NCBI GenBank assembly: GCA_964449375.1
Contig: CAYVAS010000036.1
Span: forward strand, 1-25,586
DNA: 25,586 bases
Direction of reading: 5' to 3'
Source: JAFDWI01 sp964449375
GTDB taxonomy: Bacteria > Actinomycetota > Acidimicrobiia > Acidimicrobiales > Iamiaceae
A program made the translations under genes and the position numbers. A model generated the notes under the pieces. It was not told the DNA's origin. It made no database searches and saw only the letters and a program-made list of their open reading frames with translations. Positions 15,738 to 23,555 of this stretch are shown piece after piece (position 1 is the stretch's first letter; each line of letters opens with the position of its first letter).

Positions 15738-16172
15738 ATGAGAGTCTCCACCAGGGGCGACTACGCCTGTCGCGCTCTGCTTTCCCTCACCCTGCACGAT
15801 CCGGACGGTCCCACCTCGGTGCGCGACATCGCGGAACGCACCGGGCTGCCCCAGCCCTACCTCGAGCAGATCCTGCTGGCTCTCAAGGGCGCCGGGCTCG
15901 TGCGGTCCAAGCGGGGGGTGGGCGGTGGGTACTTCCTGGCGCACGCGCCCGAGGACATCACCCTGGCTCAGATCGTGTCGGCCGTGGACGGCCCGATCGT
16001 GGTGGGCGACTTCGGCGAGCCGCACACCAACGGTGCCTGCGACCACGAAGGCCAGTGTGTGCTGCTGTCGATCTGGGGGCATGTGGGCGAGCAGATGCGC
16101 GAGCTGCTCGAGGCGTCCACGCTGGCGGATGTCGCGGCGATCAGCCGTGGCGAGGCACCCTGGCCCTCGTGA
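15738..16172 (+). CDS. Rrf2 family transcriptional regulator
   Basis: A 144-residue winged-helix regulator of the Rrf2 family (IscR, NsrR, RsrR, CymR relatives). The N-terminal MRVSTRGDYACRALLSLTLH, the helix-turn-helix SVRDIAERTGLPQPYLEQILLALKGAGLVRSKRG and the wing GVGGGYFLA are characteristic. Only two cysteines, Cys101 and Cys107 (CDHEGQC), sit where IscR/NsrR carry three cluster ligands; Cys11 is in the first helix. An Fe-S cluster with non-Cys ligands, as in RsrR, is possible, or a redox-thiol sensor. The frame is open upstream, but ATG 15738 matches the conserved family start. It is divergent from the phosphodiesterase-bpa transcript, so it may control that promoter and its own. Targets are unknown. 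Confidence 0.9.
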   Translation: MRVSTRGDYACRALLSLTLHDPDGPTSVRDIAERTGLPQPYLEQILLALKGAGLVRSKRGVGGGYFLAHAPEDITLAQIVSAVDGPIVVGDFGEPHTNGACDHEGQCVLLSIWGHVGEQMRELLEASTLADVAAISRGEAPWPS

Positions 16173-16200
16173 CCTCGACCGGGCGCGGGGGCGACGTCGG

Positions 16201-17154
16201 TCAGGGGTCGTCCCGGTCCCGGTGCTGAGGTGACGCCGGGCCTTCGAGTCGAGCCAGCACTGCGGCGAGGTCGGCGGCCAGCGGCGCGCTGAATGCGACC
16301 CTCTCGCCGGTGCCCGGGTGGATGAAGCCCAGGGTGTGGGCGTGCAGGAAGGGCCGGTCCATGGCCAGCTCGGGTCTGGCTCCGCCGTAGGTGGCGTCGC
16401 CGAGGACGGGGTGGGAGATCGCCGCCAGGTGCACCCTGATCTGGTGGGTCCGCCCGGTCTCCAGGCGACATTCCACCCTCGACACTTCCAGGGGCACCTC
16501 GAAGGTCGTGCGCACCTCGTAGTGGGTACGGGCCATTCGACCTGCCGCGGTGACCGCCATCCTGGTGGGGTGCCGCGCGGAGCGCCCGACCGGCGCGTCG
16601 ATCACGCCGCGGGCGGGTTCGGGCCGGCCGATCACCACCGCGTCATAACGACGCTCCACCTTGTGTGCCGCCAGGTCGGCCACCAGCGAGGTGTAGGCGT
16701 GAGGGGTGCGGGCCACCACCAGCAGACCCGACGTTCCCCGGTCGAGGCGGTGCACGATCCCGGGTCGTTCGACCTGGCCCACCTCCGCGAGCTCGGGAAA
16801 CCGGGCGAGCAGGCCGTTGACCAAGGTGCCCTCGGGGTGGCCGGAGCCGGGATGCACCACCAGACCCGGGGGTTTGTCCACCACGACGACCTGGTCGTCG
16901 GCGTGGACCACCTCGAAGGTCACGGTGGGGTCGGGACGGGGGCGGTCGTCGGAGGGATCGGGCATCTCGACCCGGATCCGGGAGCCGGCGCTCAGCGGAC
17001 GGGACCGGCTGGTGACGACGTGGTCGTCGACGCTGACCCGACCATCCCTGATCCACGCGCTGGCGGTTGAGCGGGTGCACTCGGTGAGCAGCGCCACGAT
17101 CCGGTCCACACGTTCACCGTCCAGGGCCGTCGGGATCGCGACGTCGACGATCAC
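16201..17154 (-). CDS. rluD: RluD-type 23S rRNA pseudouridine synthase
   Basis: It converts uridines to pseudouridine in rRNA, most likely positions in the 23S helix 69 region as RluD does. The 317-residue chain begins with an S4 RNA-binding domain (ERVDRIVALL, STASAWIRDGRVSVDD, about 15-75). The catalytic domain shows VVVDKPPGLVVHPG, GIVHRLDRGTSGLLVVART (catalytic Asp138), TGRTHQIRVHLAAISHPVLGD and LHAHTLGF. GTG 17154 is chosen because its GTGA overlaps the lspA stop by 4 nt and the S4 domain follows directly; the open frame further upstream lies inside lspA. It is the last gene of the dksA-like-lspA-rluD operon and converges with the Rrf2 gene. Confidence 0.93.
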   Translation of the reverse strand: MIVDVAIPTALDGERVDRIVALLTECTRSTASAWIRDGRVSVDDHVVTSRSRPLSAGSRIRVEMPDPSDDRPRPDPTVTFEVVHADDQVVVVDKPPGLVVHPGSGHPEGTLVNGLLARFPELAEVGQVERPGIVHRLDRGTSGLLVVARTPHAYTSLVADLAAHKVERRYDAVVIGRPEPARGVIDAPVGRSARHPTRMAVTAAGRMARTHYEVRTTFEVPLEVSRVECRLETGRTHQIRVHLAAISHPVLGDATYGGARPELAMDRPFLHAHTLGFIHPGTGERVAFSAPLAADLAAVLARLEGPASPQHRDRDDP

Positions 17155-17753
17155 GTCGGCGCGTCGTCGGCGTCGCTTTGGGCACTCGCGGGCTTGTCGG
17201 CCACGGGCTCGCCGTCGGCGTCCTCGTCGACCGGGGCGAAGAACGCCGCGAACCCCAAGGTGATCGCGCCGACGGTGATGGCCATGTCGGCGACGTTGAA
17301 CACCGGCCACCATCCGAAGTCGATCCAGTCGACCACGGCGCCTTGGAGAAAGCCTTCGCCCCGGGCCCGGAACAACCGGTCGGCCAGATTGCCGATCGCG
17401 CCGCCGATCACCAGTCCGCTGCCGATCACCGCGGGCCAACCCTGGACGAAGCGCAGGGTCCGGACCACGATCACCACGACCACGACGGCGAGCATGGCGA
17501 TCACCGGTCCCACGCCTCGTCCCGAGAACAGGCTGAACGCGGCTCCCGTGTTGTGGGTGACCACGAACTGCAACGTCCAGATCACGTGCCGGGGTGCCCA
17601 TTCGAAGGTCTGCAGCGCCCAGTTCTTGGTGAGCTGGTCGACGACGACCACCGACGCGACGATGCCGGCGGTGATCAGGTCGCTTCGGCGCCCCGTCGCC
17701 GGGGCGCGGTCGGTCGGCGCTCCGTCCGACGGGCCGGAGGGTCGCGCCGTCAA
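17151..17753 (-). CDS. lspA: Prolipoprotein signal peptidase (signal peptidase II)
   Basis: LspA is the membrane aspartyl protease that cleaves signal peptides from diacylglyceryl-prolipoproteins. The 200-residue chain has about 25 hydrophilic N-terminal residues, then four membrane segments (about 26-46, 56-66 region/periplasmic loop, 83-103, 108-124 and 154-174 as rough limits). The catalytic dyad is in GGAIGNLADR (Asp125) and FNVADMAI (Asp156). THNTGAAFSLFSG and the DQLTK helix are family motifs. The C-terminal tail of about 25 residues is acidic and unusual in length. No ATG lies before the first membrane segment; TTG 17753 is chosen since TTGA overlaps the upstream stop by 4 nt. A longer frame up to 17801 would overlap the upstream gene. 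Confidence 0.92.
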   Translation of the reverse strand: MTARPSGPSDGAPTDRAPATGRRSDLITAGIVASVVVVDQLTKNWALQTFEWAPRHVIWTLQFVVTHNTGAAFSLFSGRGVGPVIAMLAVVVVVIVVRTLRFVQGWPAVIGSGLVIGGAIGNLADRLFRARGEGFLQGAVVDWIDFGWWPVFNVADMAITVGAITLGFAAFFAPVDEDADGEPVADKPASAQSDADDAPT

Positions 17754-18571
17754 CGGCTGGTCAGCCCGCCGACCTTGTACTCCACCCGCTCGCGCGCCCA
17801 CGGGATCGCTTCCAGTCGGGCCTGGGGTATCGGCTTTCCGGACACCTCGCAGATCCCGTAGGTGCCCTTGTCGAACTTGGCCAGCGCGTGGTCGATCTCC
17901 TCGATGGCGCTGAGTGCCTGGTCCGACATCATCAGGTCCTGCTCGCGGGCGACGTTCAGGGTGTCGCCCTCGCCGGACTCCTCGTCGAACTGCACGTCTC
18001 CGGACTGGAAGTCCTCGACCAGCGATGCCGCCTCGTCCCGCAGGGACCGGGCCTGGCGTTCATAGGTCGCCCGCTGCTCGAGCAGGTCCTTCTTGCGGGC
18101 GGCGAGGAAACGCTCGGAGAAGTGCTCCGCAGAGGTCGCCGGCTTCTCGGCACCGTTGGTCCGGGCCTTGGTGTCCTTCTTGGTGGTCGACGGCTTCGCC
18201 GTGCTGGCCGGGGCCTTCTTGGCGGTCGACTTCTTCGCCGGCGCCTTCTTGGCAGCGGACCTCTTGGCGGTCGACTTCTTGGCCGGGGATTTCTTGGCGG
18301 TCGGCTTCTTGGCCGGGGATTTCTTGGCGGTCGGCTTCTTGGCCGCGGCCTTCTTCGCCGCAGTCTTCTTCGCGGTCGACTTCTTGGCCGTCGTCTTCTT
18401 CGCGGCCGTCTTCTTGGCAGCAGATTTCTTTGCGGCCATCTTCTTGGCAGGCGCCTTCCTGGCGCTCACCTTCTTGGCCGTCGTCTTCTTCGCGGTCGAC
18501 TTCTTCGCCGCCGGCTTCGCAGCCGTCTTCTTGGTCGCAGTCTTCTTCGCCGGCGTCTTCTTGGCGGCCAT
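17750..18571 (-). CDS. DksA/TraR-like zinc-finger family protein with long N-terminal H1-like Lys/Ala domain
   Basis: A 273-residue two-part protein. Residues 1 to about 125 are about two dozen pentads of the form xxAKK, closely like eukaryotic histone H1 tails and actinobacterial HU or AlgP-like tails, so it should bind nucleic acid by charge. Residues about 145-273 form a DksA/TraR-like coiled coil (FSERFLAARKKDLLEQRATYERQ..., DALSAIEEIDHALAKFDKG-like region) ending in GTYGICEVSGKPIPQARLEAIPWARERVEYK. Of the four zinc cysteines of DksA only Cys241 remains, so the finger is degenerate. The start at 18571 has GGAG 6 nt upstream; ATG 18583 is possible. It leads the operon with lspA and rluD. 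A role in RNA polymerase or nucleoid binding is inference from the two parts. Confidence 0.87.
   Translation of the reverse strand: MAAKKTPAKKTATKKTAAKPAAKKSTAKKTTAKKVSARKAPAKKMAAKKSAAKKTAAKKTTAKKSTAKKTAAKKAAAKKPTAKKSPAKKPTAKKSPAKKSTAKRSAAKKAPAKKSTAKKAPASTAKPSTTKKDTKARTNGAEKPATSAEHFSERFLAARKKDLLEQRATYERQARSLRDEAASLVEDFQSGDVQFDEESGEGDTLNVAREQDLMMSDQALSAIEEIDHALAKFDKGTYGICEVSGKPIPQARLEAIPWARERVEYKVGGLTSR
18281..18340 (-). repeat. Exact 30-bp tandem duplication in the H1-like tail
   Basis: The 30 bases 18281-18310 are repeated without a change at 18311-18340, each copy encoding KKPTAKKSPA-type decapeptide. It sits within a longer array of degenerate 15-bp units (about 18200-18570). Confidence 0.9.
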
Positions 18572-18613
18572 TGGTCGCTCCATCTCCCGACTCAGGTGGT
18601 GAAAAGGTGAGCC

Positions 18614-18643
18614 ATGGTAGGCCGGGTCCCGACGCGGGAGCAA
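18614..18643 (-). promoter_or_regulatory. Candidate promoter of the dksA-like-lspA-rluD operon
   Basis: On the minus strand TTGCTC (-35, 18638-18643) and TACCAT (-10, 18614-18619) are separated by 18 bp, giving a leader of roughly 36 nt to ATG 18571 with a GGAG ribosome site. An 8-bp inverted repeat (GGTGAGCC at 18606-18613, GGCTCACC at 18669-18676) brackets it. Confidence 0.45.
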
Positions 18644-18730
18644 TTGCCCGACCCACGCGGCGAGGCGCGGCTCACCCTGCCGGTCCCGCCACCGCGCGAT
18701 GCGCGTTCCGGCCATTTTCGAACCCAGCAC

Positions 18731-18736
18731 TACTGT
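18731..18736 (+). promoter_or_regulatory. -10 box TACTGT of ileS, leaderless spacing
   Basis: TACTGT ends 7 nt before ATG 18744, which favours this start over the in-frame ATG at 18699. It leaves no room for a T-box leader. Confidence 0.5.
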
Positions 18737-18743
18737 GCAGGAA

Positions 18744-21700
18744 ATGGCCTTCGAACCCGTCGACCCCCGACTCGACCTCGTCGACGTCGAACAACGTGTC
18801 CAGGACCGATGGCGCTCCCAGGCCGTGATCTCCCGTCTCACCGCACTGCGTGCCGACGCCGAGCCGTGGGTCTTCTACGAGGGGCCGCCCACGGCGAACG
18901 GCCGTCCCGGCCTGCACCACGTCTGGGCCCGGGTGTTCAAGGACATCTACCCGCGCTTCCAGACCATGCGCGGCCACCAGGTGCCCCGCAAGGGCGGCTG
19001 GGACTGCCACGGGCTGCCCGTCGAACTGGAGGTCCAGAAGGCCCTCGGGCTGCGGAGCAAGGACGAGATCGAGGCCTACGGCATCGACCGGTTCAACCAG
19101 GCATGCCGCACCTCGGTCGAACGGTACGTGGGCGACTGGGAGGACCTGACGACGCGGTCGGGCGTGTGGATCGACACCGAGAACGCCTACTGGACCATGG
19201 ACAACTCCTATGTGGAATCGGTCTGGTGGCTGCTGCGCACCCTGTGGGACCGCGGCCTGCTCTACGAGGGCCACCGGGTGGTGCCCTACTGCGGCAACTG
19301 CGGCACCGCGCTGTCCTCCCACGAAGTGGCCCAGGGCTACGCCGACATCGAGGACGCCTCGGTCTACGTGCGTTTTCCCGTCACCGCGGGCCCCGAGGTC
19401 GTCGACGGCGCGGATCTGGTCGTGTGGACGACCACGCCCTGGACACTGCTGTCGAACACGGCCGCCGCGGTGGGCGCCGACATCGACTACGTCCGGGTCC
19501 GGGCCGGAACCGGCGAGGTGCCCGAGGGCGCCGACCTCGTGCTGGCCGAGGCCGCCAGACAACGGCTGTATCCCGAGGCGACCGTGGAGGCCTCGTTCTC
19601 GGGCGCCGAGTTGGTGGGGACCCGCTACGACCGTCCCTTCTCCGACCTGGAAGCACCTTCGGACGCCGACGGGTGGCGGGTCGTCGCCGGCGACTTCGTC
19701 AGTACCGGCGACGGTTCGGGGGTGGTCCACCTCGCCCCGGCATTCGGCGCCGACGACGCCCGAGTCGCGACCGACGAGAGCCTACCGACGCTGAATCCGG
19801 TCGACGCCAAGGCGGAATTCACCTCGGCGATCCCCCGCTTCGCCGGACGCTTCGTCCGCGACACCGACCGCGAGATCATCGACGAGCTGCGCGCCGCGGG
19901 CCTGCTGGTCGCCGAGGTGCCCCACACGCACTCGTACCCCCACTGCTGGCGGTGCGGCACGCCCCTCATCTACTGGGCGTCGACGTCGTGGTTCGCCCGC
20001 ACGGCGTCGCTCCGGGACGAGCTGGTGGCCCAGAACGAGACCGTGACCTGGTATCCCGAACACATCAAGCACGGCCGCTTCGGTCGGTGGCTCGAGGGCA
20101 ACGTCGACTGGGCCCTGTCGCGGGACCGCTACTGGGGCACTCCACTGCCCATCTGGCGGTGCGCCGAGGGCCACGACACCTGCATCGGCTCGGTCGCCGA
20201 GCTCGCCGAACTCACCGGCCGCGACCTGGACGATCTCGACCTGCACCGACCAGCGGTCGATGAGGTGACCTTCACTTGCCGCGAATCGGGATGCGACGCG
20301 ACCGCAAGGCGCATCGAGCCGGTGCTGGACGCCTGGTTCGACTCGGGGTCCATGCCCACCGCGCAGCACCACTTCCCCTTCGAAGGCGCCCGTGAGGTGC
20401 CCGACGCCTTCCCGGCGGACTTCATCTGCGAGGCCATCGACCAGACCCGGGGCTGGTTCTATTCGCTGCTGGCGGTCAACACCATGGCCCTGGGCTCCAC
20501 GCCGTACCGCAACGTGGTGTGCCTGGGTCACATCGTGGACGAGGACGGCCAGAAGATGTCCAAGTCCCGGGGCAACATCATCGACCCCTACGAGATCTTC
20601 GACTCGCTCGGCGCCGACGCGCTGCGCTGGTACTTCTTCTCCGCCGGCCAACCCTGGGCACCGCGCCGCGTCTTCGCCGACGGCATCGCCGAGGCGACCC
20701 GCCGCACCCTGCTCACGCTGTGGAACTGCGTGAGTTTCTTCACCACCTACGCCCACCTGGACGAATGGGAGCCCACCGAACCGCTCGGTACGACCCCCGA
20801 GGTCACCCACGTCCTCGACCGGTGGATTCTGTCGGAACTCGACCGGTGTGTGGCCGAGGTCACGGCGACGCTGTCGGACTTCGACGCGTTGGGCGCCACC
20901 GAATCGTTCGCCCGTTTCGTCGACGACCTGTCGAACTGGTACCTGCGGCGATCCCGGGCCCGGTTCTGGAACGAGTCGGACCCCGCGGCCTACGCCACGT
21001 TGCACCACTGCCTGGTGCGCAGCGCCCAACTGCTGGCGCCGTTCTGTCCGCACCTGGCCGACGAGATCTGGGCACGTTGCACCACGGGCGTCGACGGTGC
21101 CGCCGACTCGGTGCACCTGACCGACTGGCCCGAGGTCACCGGCGACTTCGACGCAACGGTCTCCGCCCAGATGGCCGCGGCCCGGCGGCTGGTGGTTCTG
21201 GGGCGGGCCGCCCGTGGTGACGCCGGGGTCAAGACCCGGCAGCCGCTGCGCCGGGCGCTGCTCAAGCACCCCGGCGTCGAGCTGGACCACGAGCTGGCCG
21301 CCGAGATCGCCGGAGAGCTCAACGTGCACGATCTGGAGGCGGTCGACTCGATGGCGGCGCTGGTGTCCTGGAGCGCGGTGCCCGACTTTGCAGCCCTGGG
21401 TCCGCGCCTGGGCAGCCGCGTCGGCGAGGTGGCCGGCGCGCTGAAGGCCGCCGACGGCGATGCGCTGCGTGCCGAGTTGGCGGCCACGGGTCACATCGAG
21501 ATCGCCGGCGTCACCGTCACCGCCGACGAGGTCGAGTTCCGTGCCAGCCACGACGAGTCCTTCGCGCTGGCCGAGGATCAGGACTGGGCCGTCGCGCTGG
21601 ATCTGACCATGGACGACGAGCTGCGCAGCGAAGGGCTGGCCCGTGAGCTCGTCCGGGCGTTGAACGAGGAGCGCAAGCGCCTGGATCTGGAGATCTCGGA

Positions 21701-21887
21701 CCGGGTGCGGATCGTGCTGTGGACCGCGGACCCCACGCTCGCCGAACGCCTCGGACCCCATGCCGGCACGATCGCCCGGGAGACGCTCGCGGTGGACCTC
21801 GACTGGTCAGGCGAACCGATCGAGGGGTCTGCGCTGAAGTTGGGGACCGACCCGGTCACCGTGGCGATCACCGTCGTGGAGACCTGA
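18744..21887 (+). CDS. ileS: Isoleucine-tRNA ligase, type 2 (eukaryote-like)
   Basis: It charges tRNA-Ile with isoleucine and hydrolyses mischarged valine. The 1047-residue chain has the class I signature as FYEGPPTANGRPGLHH (residues 44-59, where the HIGH motif reads GLHH) and KMSKS (604-608). The editing domain shows TTTPWTLLSNTAAAV. Two Cys pairs, PYCGNCG (183/186) and HCWRCG (401/404), form a zinc site. WDCHGLPVELEVQK and DQTRGWFYSL are IleRS-specific. The PGxHH signature and C-terminal anticodon region place it with type 2, eukaryote-like IleRS, a group often insensitive to mupirocin. ATG 18744 follows the -10 box at leaderless spacing; ATG 18699 is the alternative. It sits alone on the plus strand between two minus-strand cell-envelope operons. 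Confidence 0.96.
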   Translation: MAFEPVDPRLDLVDVEQRVQDRWRSQAVISRLTALRADAEPWVFYEGPPTANGRPGLHHVWARVFKDIYPRFQTMRGHQVPRKGGWDCHGLPVELEVQKALGLRSKDEIEAYGIDRFNQACRTSVERYVGDWEDLTTRSGVWIDTENAYWTMDNSYVESVWWLLRTLWDRGLLYEGHRVVPYCGNCGTALSSHEVAQGYADIEDASVYVRFPVTAGPEVVDGADLVVWTTTPWTLLSNTAAAVGADIDYVRVRAGTGEVPEGADLVLAEAARQRLYPEATVEASFSGAELVGTRYDRPFSDLEAPSDADGWRVVAGDFVSTGDGSGVVHLAPAFGADDARVATDESLPTLNPVDAKAEFTSAIPRFAGRFVRDTDREIIDELRAAGLLVAEVPHTHSYPHCWRCGTPLIYWASTSWFARTASLRDELVAQNETVTWYPEHIKHGRFGRWLEGNVDWALSRDRYWGTPLPIWRCAEGHDTCIGSVAELAELTGRDLDDLDLHRPAVDEVTFTCRESGCDATARRIEPVLDAWFDSGSMPTAQHHFPFEGAREVPDAFPADFICEAIDQTRGWFYSLLAVNTMALGSTPYRNVVCLGHIVDEDGQKMSKSRGNIIDPYEIFDSLGADALRWYFFSAGQPWAPRRVFADGIAEATRRTLLTLWNCVSFFTTYAHLDEWEPTEPLGTTPEVTHVLDRWILSELDRCVAEVTATLSDFDALGATESFARFVDDLSNWYLRRSRARFWNESDPAAYATLHHCLVRSAQLLAPFCPHLADEIWARCTTGVDGAADSVHLTDWPEVTGDFDATVSAQMAAARRLVVLGRAARGDAGVKTRQPLRRALLKHPGVELDHELAAEIAGELNVHDLEAVDSMAALVSWSAVPDFAALGPRLGSRVGEVAGALKAADGDALRAELAATGHIEIAGVTVTADEVEFRASHDESFALAEDQDWAVALDLTMDDELRSEGLARELVRALNEERKRLDLEISDRVRIVLWTADPTLAERLGPHAGTIARETLAVDLDWSGEPIEGSALKLGTDPVTVAITVVET

Positions 21888-21952
21888 AGGCAGCACGATC
21901 CGTCGGCCGTCGCTCCGAACGGTCGGTGCCCACGGCGGTCAGATGCCGGTGG

Positions 21953-23239
21953 TCACTTCTCGTCGCCGGGACCCAGGGGTTCGTCGTCGTTCATGGCGCG
22001 CCGTAGCTCGGCGAGGAAGGCCTCGTCGCTCTCCTCCTCGAAACGCGCGGCGGCCACGGGCTGGGTGTGGGGCCCCTGGTCTCCACGTTCGGGGCCCGAG
22101 CTGCGCCAGTCGCGGGTGGAGTCCGCGGAGGAGAACAGCTGGCCCAGCTGCTCGGCGTCTTCGGCTTCCGCCGCGCTGGGCTCCCCGGTCCGGCCTTCCG
22201 CGTCCGCCGCCTCGGCAGGGTCGCTCGCCTCCGGGCTCTCCGAGGGCTGGTCGCCCGGTTCCGAGCCGGTGTCGGCGTCGGATGCACCGGCATCGGCCGG
22301 AGACGGCTCGGTCCCGAGCTCCGCGTCGGTCTGCGGAGCGTCGGCCTCGGTCGCCTCGGGCTGGGTCGCCTCGGCCTCGGTGGCCTCGGAGGGAGCCGCG
22401 CCGGGTCCGTCGCCCGCGCTCGGGGCGGCGCCTCCGGAGGAGGAGGCTTCGGAAGGAGCGGGTTCGGCGGCGTCGGCTTCGGCGGCACCGGCCTCGTCAG
22501 GTGGTGTCACCGACGGTGCGGGACCCAGCGCCACCGGTACGGCCGCCCCGCTCAGCTCGGGGATCGGCTTGGTCCGGAACGAATCGGGTTCGTCGACCAG
22601 ACGACGCAGCACCTGGATCGTCTCGCGCACGCGGGCCCGTTCGGCACCCAGGTGCCGTTCGAGGACCCCGACGTCGTCACGCATCGACTCCCGGGTCGCC
22701 TCGAGTTCGCGGATCTCTCCCACCAACCGCCCGTGGGCATCCTCACGGGCCTTGGCCAGGGCCCGGTCGGCTTCTTCGCGGTTGCGCCGGGCCTCTTCGT
22801 GGGCCTGTTCGATGATCTCGCGGGCCTCTTCGTGGGCCTCACGGATCGCGGTGTCGGCGGTGCGCTGGGCCAGCACCAGGGTGCGGCGCAGCTCGTCGTT
22901 GAGATCCTCGTCGTCGCCGACCTCGGTCACCGGCGCCGCGGGCGGCGCCTTGGGCATCCTGCTCGCCTCGGCGTCGCCACGCGGCTCCTCGGCACGCTCA
23001 CCGGGGGCCTCGGCGCCGGTCGATGGGGCCTCGCCGGCCGTGGCGCCGTCGCCCTCGAGCTCGGCCAGGCGCGCCTCGGCGGCCTTGGCGCGGGCCACGG
23101 CCTTGGTGAGCTGGGTCTGGAGCTGGCCGACCGCGACCGCGACCCGCTCGAGAAAGTCGTCGACCTCGTTGCGGTCGTACCCGCGCACCGCGACCCGAAA
23201 GTCGATCTCGTCGGTCAACAGTTGTGGCGTGAGTTCCAT
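21953..23239 (-). CDS. divIVA: DivIVA/Wag31-like polar coiled-coil protein
   Basis: DivIVA/Wag31 senses curved membrane at poles and septa and recruits the polar growth machinery. The 428-residue chain opens with the conserved membrane-binding domain (LTPQLLTDEIDFRVAVRGYDRNEVDDFLERVA, read in two pieces at residues 3-18 and 19-35), a short coil, an Ala/Pro linker, and a long coiled coil (about 115-215: DELRRTLVLAQRTADTAIRE, EEAREIIEQAHEEARR, further helices). Residues about 230-370 are an acidic Ala/Glu/Thr/Pro low-complexity region with EATEAEAT-like repeats, followed by FEEESDEAFLAELRRAMNDDE. It is longer than mycobacterial Wag31 because of this acidic insert. It has its own promoter box and lies 34 bp after yggT. 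It converges with ileS; the 65-bp gap 21888-21952 shows no clear terminator. Confidence 0.92.
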   Translation of the reverse strand: MELTPQLLTDEIDFRVAVRGYDRNEVDDFLERVAVAVGQLQTQLTKAVARAKAAEARLAELEGDGATAGEAPSTGAEAPGERAEEPRGDAEASRMPKAPPAAPVTEVGDDEDLNDELRRTLVLAQRTADTAIREAHEEAREIIEQAHEEARRNREEADRALAKAREDAHGRLVGEIRELEATRESMRDDVGVLERHLGAERARVRETIQVLRRLVDEPDSFRTKPIPELSGAAVPVALGPAPSVTPPDEAGAAEADAAEPAPSEASSSGGAAPSAGDGPGAAPSEATEAEATQPEATEADAPQTDAELGTEPSPADAGASDADTGSEPGDQPSESPEASDPAEAADAEGRTGEPSAAEAEDAEQLGQLFSSADSTRDWRSSGPERGDQGPHTQPVAAARFEEESDEAFLAELRRAMNDDEPLGPGDEK

Positions 23240-23247
23240 ATCGGCTG

Positions 23248-23253
23248 ATCCTA
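23248..23253 (-). promoter_or_regulatory. -10 box TAGGAT of divIVA, leaderless spacing
   Basis: TAGGAT on the minus strand ends 8 nt before ATG 23239, inside the 34-bp yggT-divIVA gap, so divIVA can be transcribed apart from ftsZ-yggT. Confidence 0.5.
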
Positions 23254-23273
23254 CCGCCCGGCCGCCCGTGGGC

Positions 23274-23555
23274 TCAGCTGAGCAGCAGGCGTCGCAGGAA
23301 CATCACCGCCAGCAGGATGATCAGCGGCGAGGCGTCGATGATGCCCATCGAGGGCATGGCCCGTCGCAGCGGAATCACGAGCGGGTCGGTGATCCGGCGC
23401 AGGAACCGCTGGATCTGCGCCGGGGCGCCGTCGGGGCGCAGCGGAAACCAGCTCAGGACCATCATCGCGATCAGCCCGAGGGCGTACAGTCCCAGAAGCT
23501 GGGCGACGATGACATTGACGGGGCCGGGATCGTCGGCGGCGAGCAGCACGCTCAA
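23274..23555 (-). CDS. YggT family membrane protein
   Basis: A 93-residue integral membrane protein of the YggT family, a standard neighbour of sepF and divIVA in Gram-positive bacteria, with a suspected role in division or osmotic stress but no defined activity. Two hydrophobic segments are seen (VIVAQLLGLYALGLIAMMVL and SPLIILLAVMFLRRLLL) around the conserved loop RFLRRITDPLVIPLRRAMP, where ITDPL..P.R is the family signature. No ATG fits: TTG 23555 overlaps the sepF stop as TTGA, and GTG 23549 is the alternative two codons later. The open frame runs further upstream inside sepF in another frame. It is transcribed with sepF. Confidence 0.88.
   Translation of the reverse strand: MSVLLAADDPGPVNVIVAQLLGLYALGLIAMMVLSWFPLRPDGAPAQIQRFLRRITDPLVIPLRRAMPSMGIIDASPLIILLAVMFLRRLLLS

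Noticed and set aside
18200..18570. CRISPR-like array
   Set aside because: The 15-bp period has no spacers and encodes xxAKK pentads in the H1-like tail.
18572..18743. T-box riboswitch upstream of ileS, as in mycobacteria
   Set aside because: No T-box core (GGTGGNACCGCG-like) or specifier stem is visible, and the -10 box 7 nt before the start leaves no leader.
19782..21761. Long minus-strand frame across ileS
   Set aside because: IleRS motifs on the plus strand are complete; the antisense reading shows no family motif.
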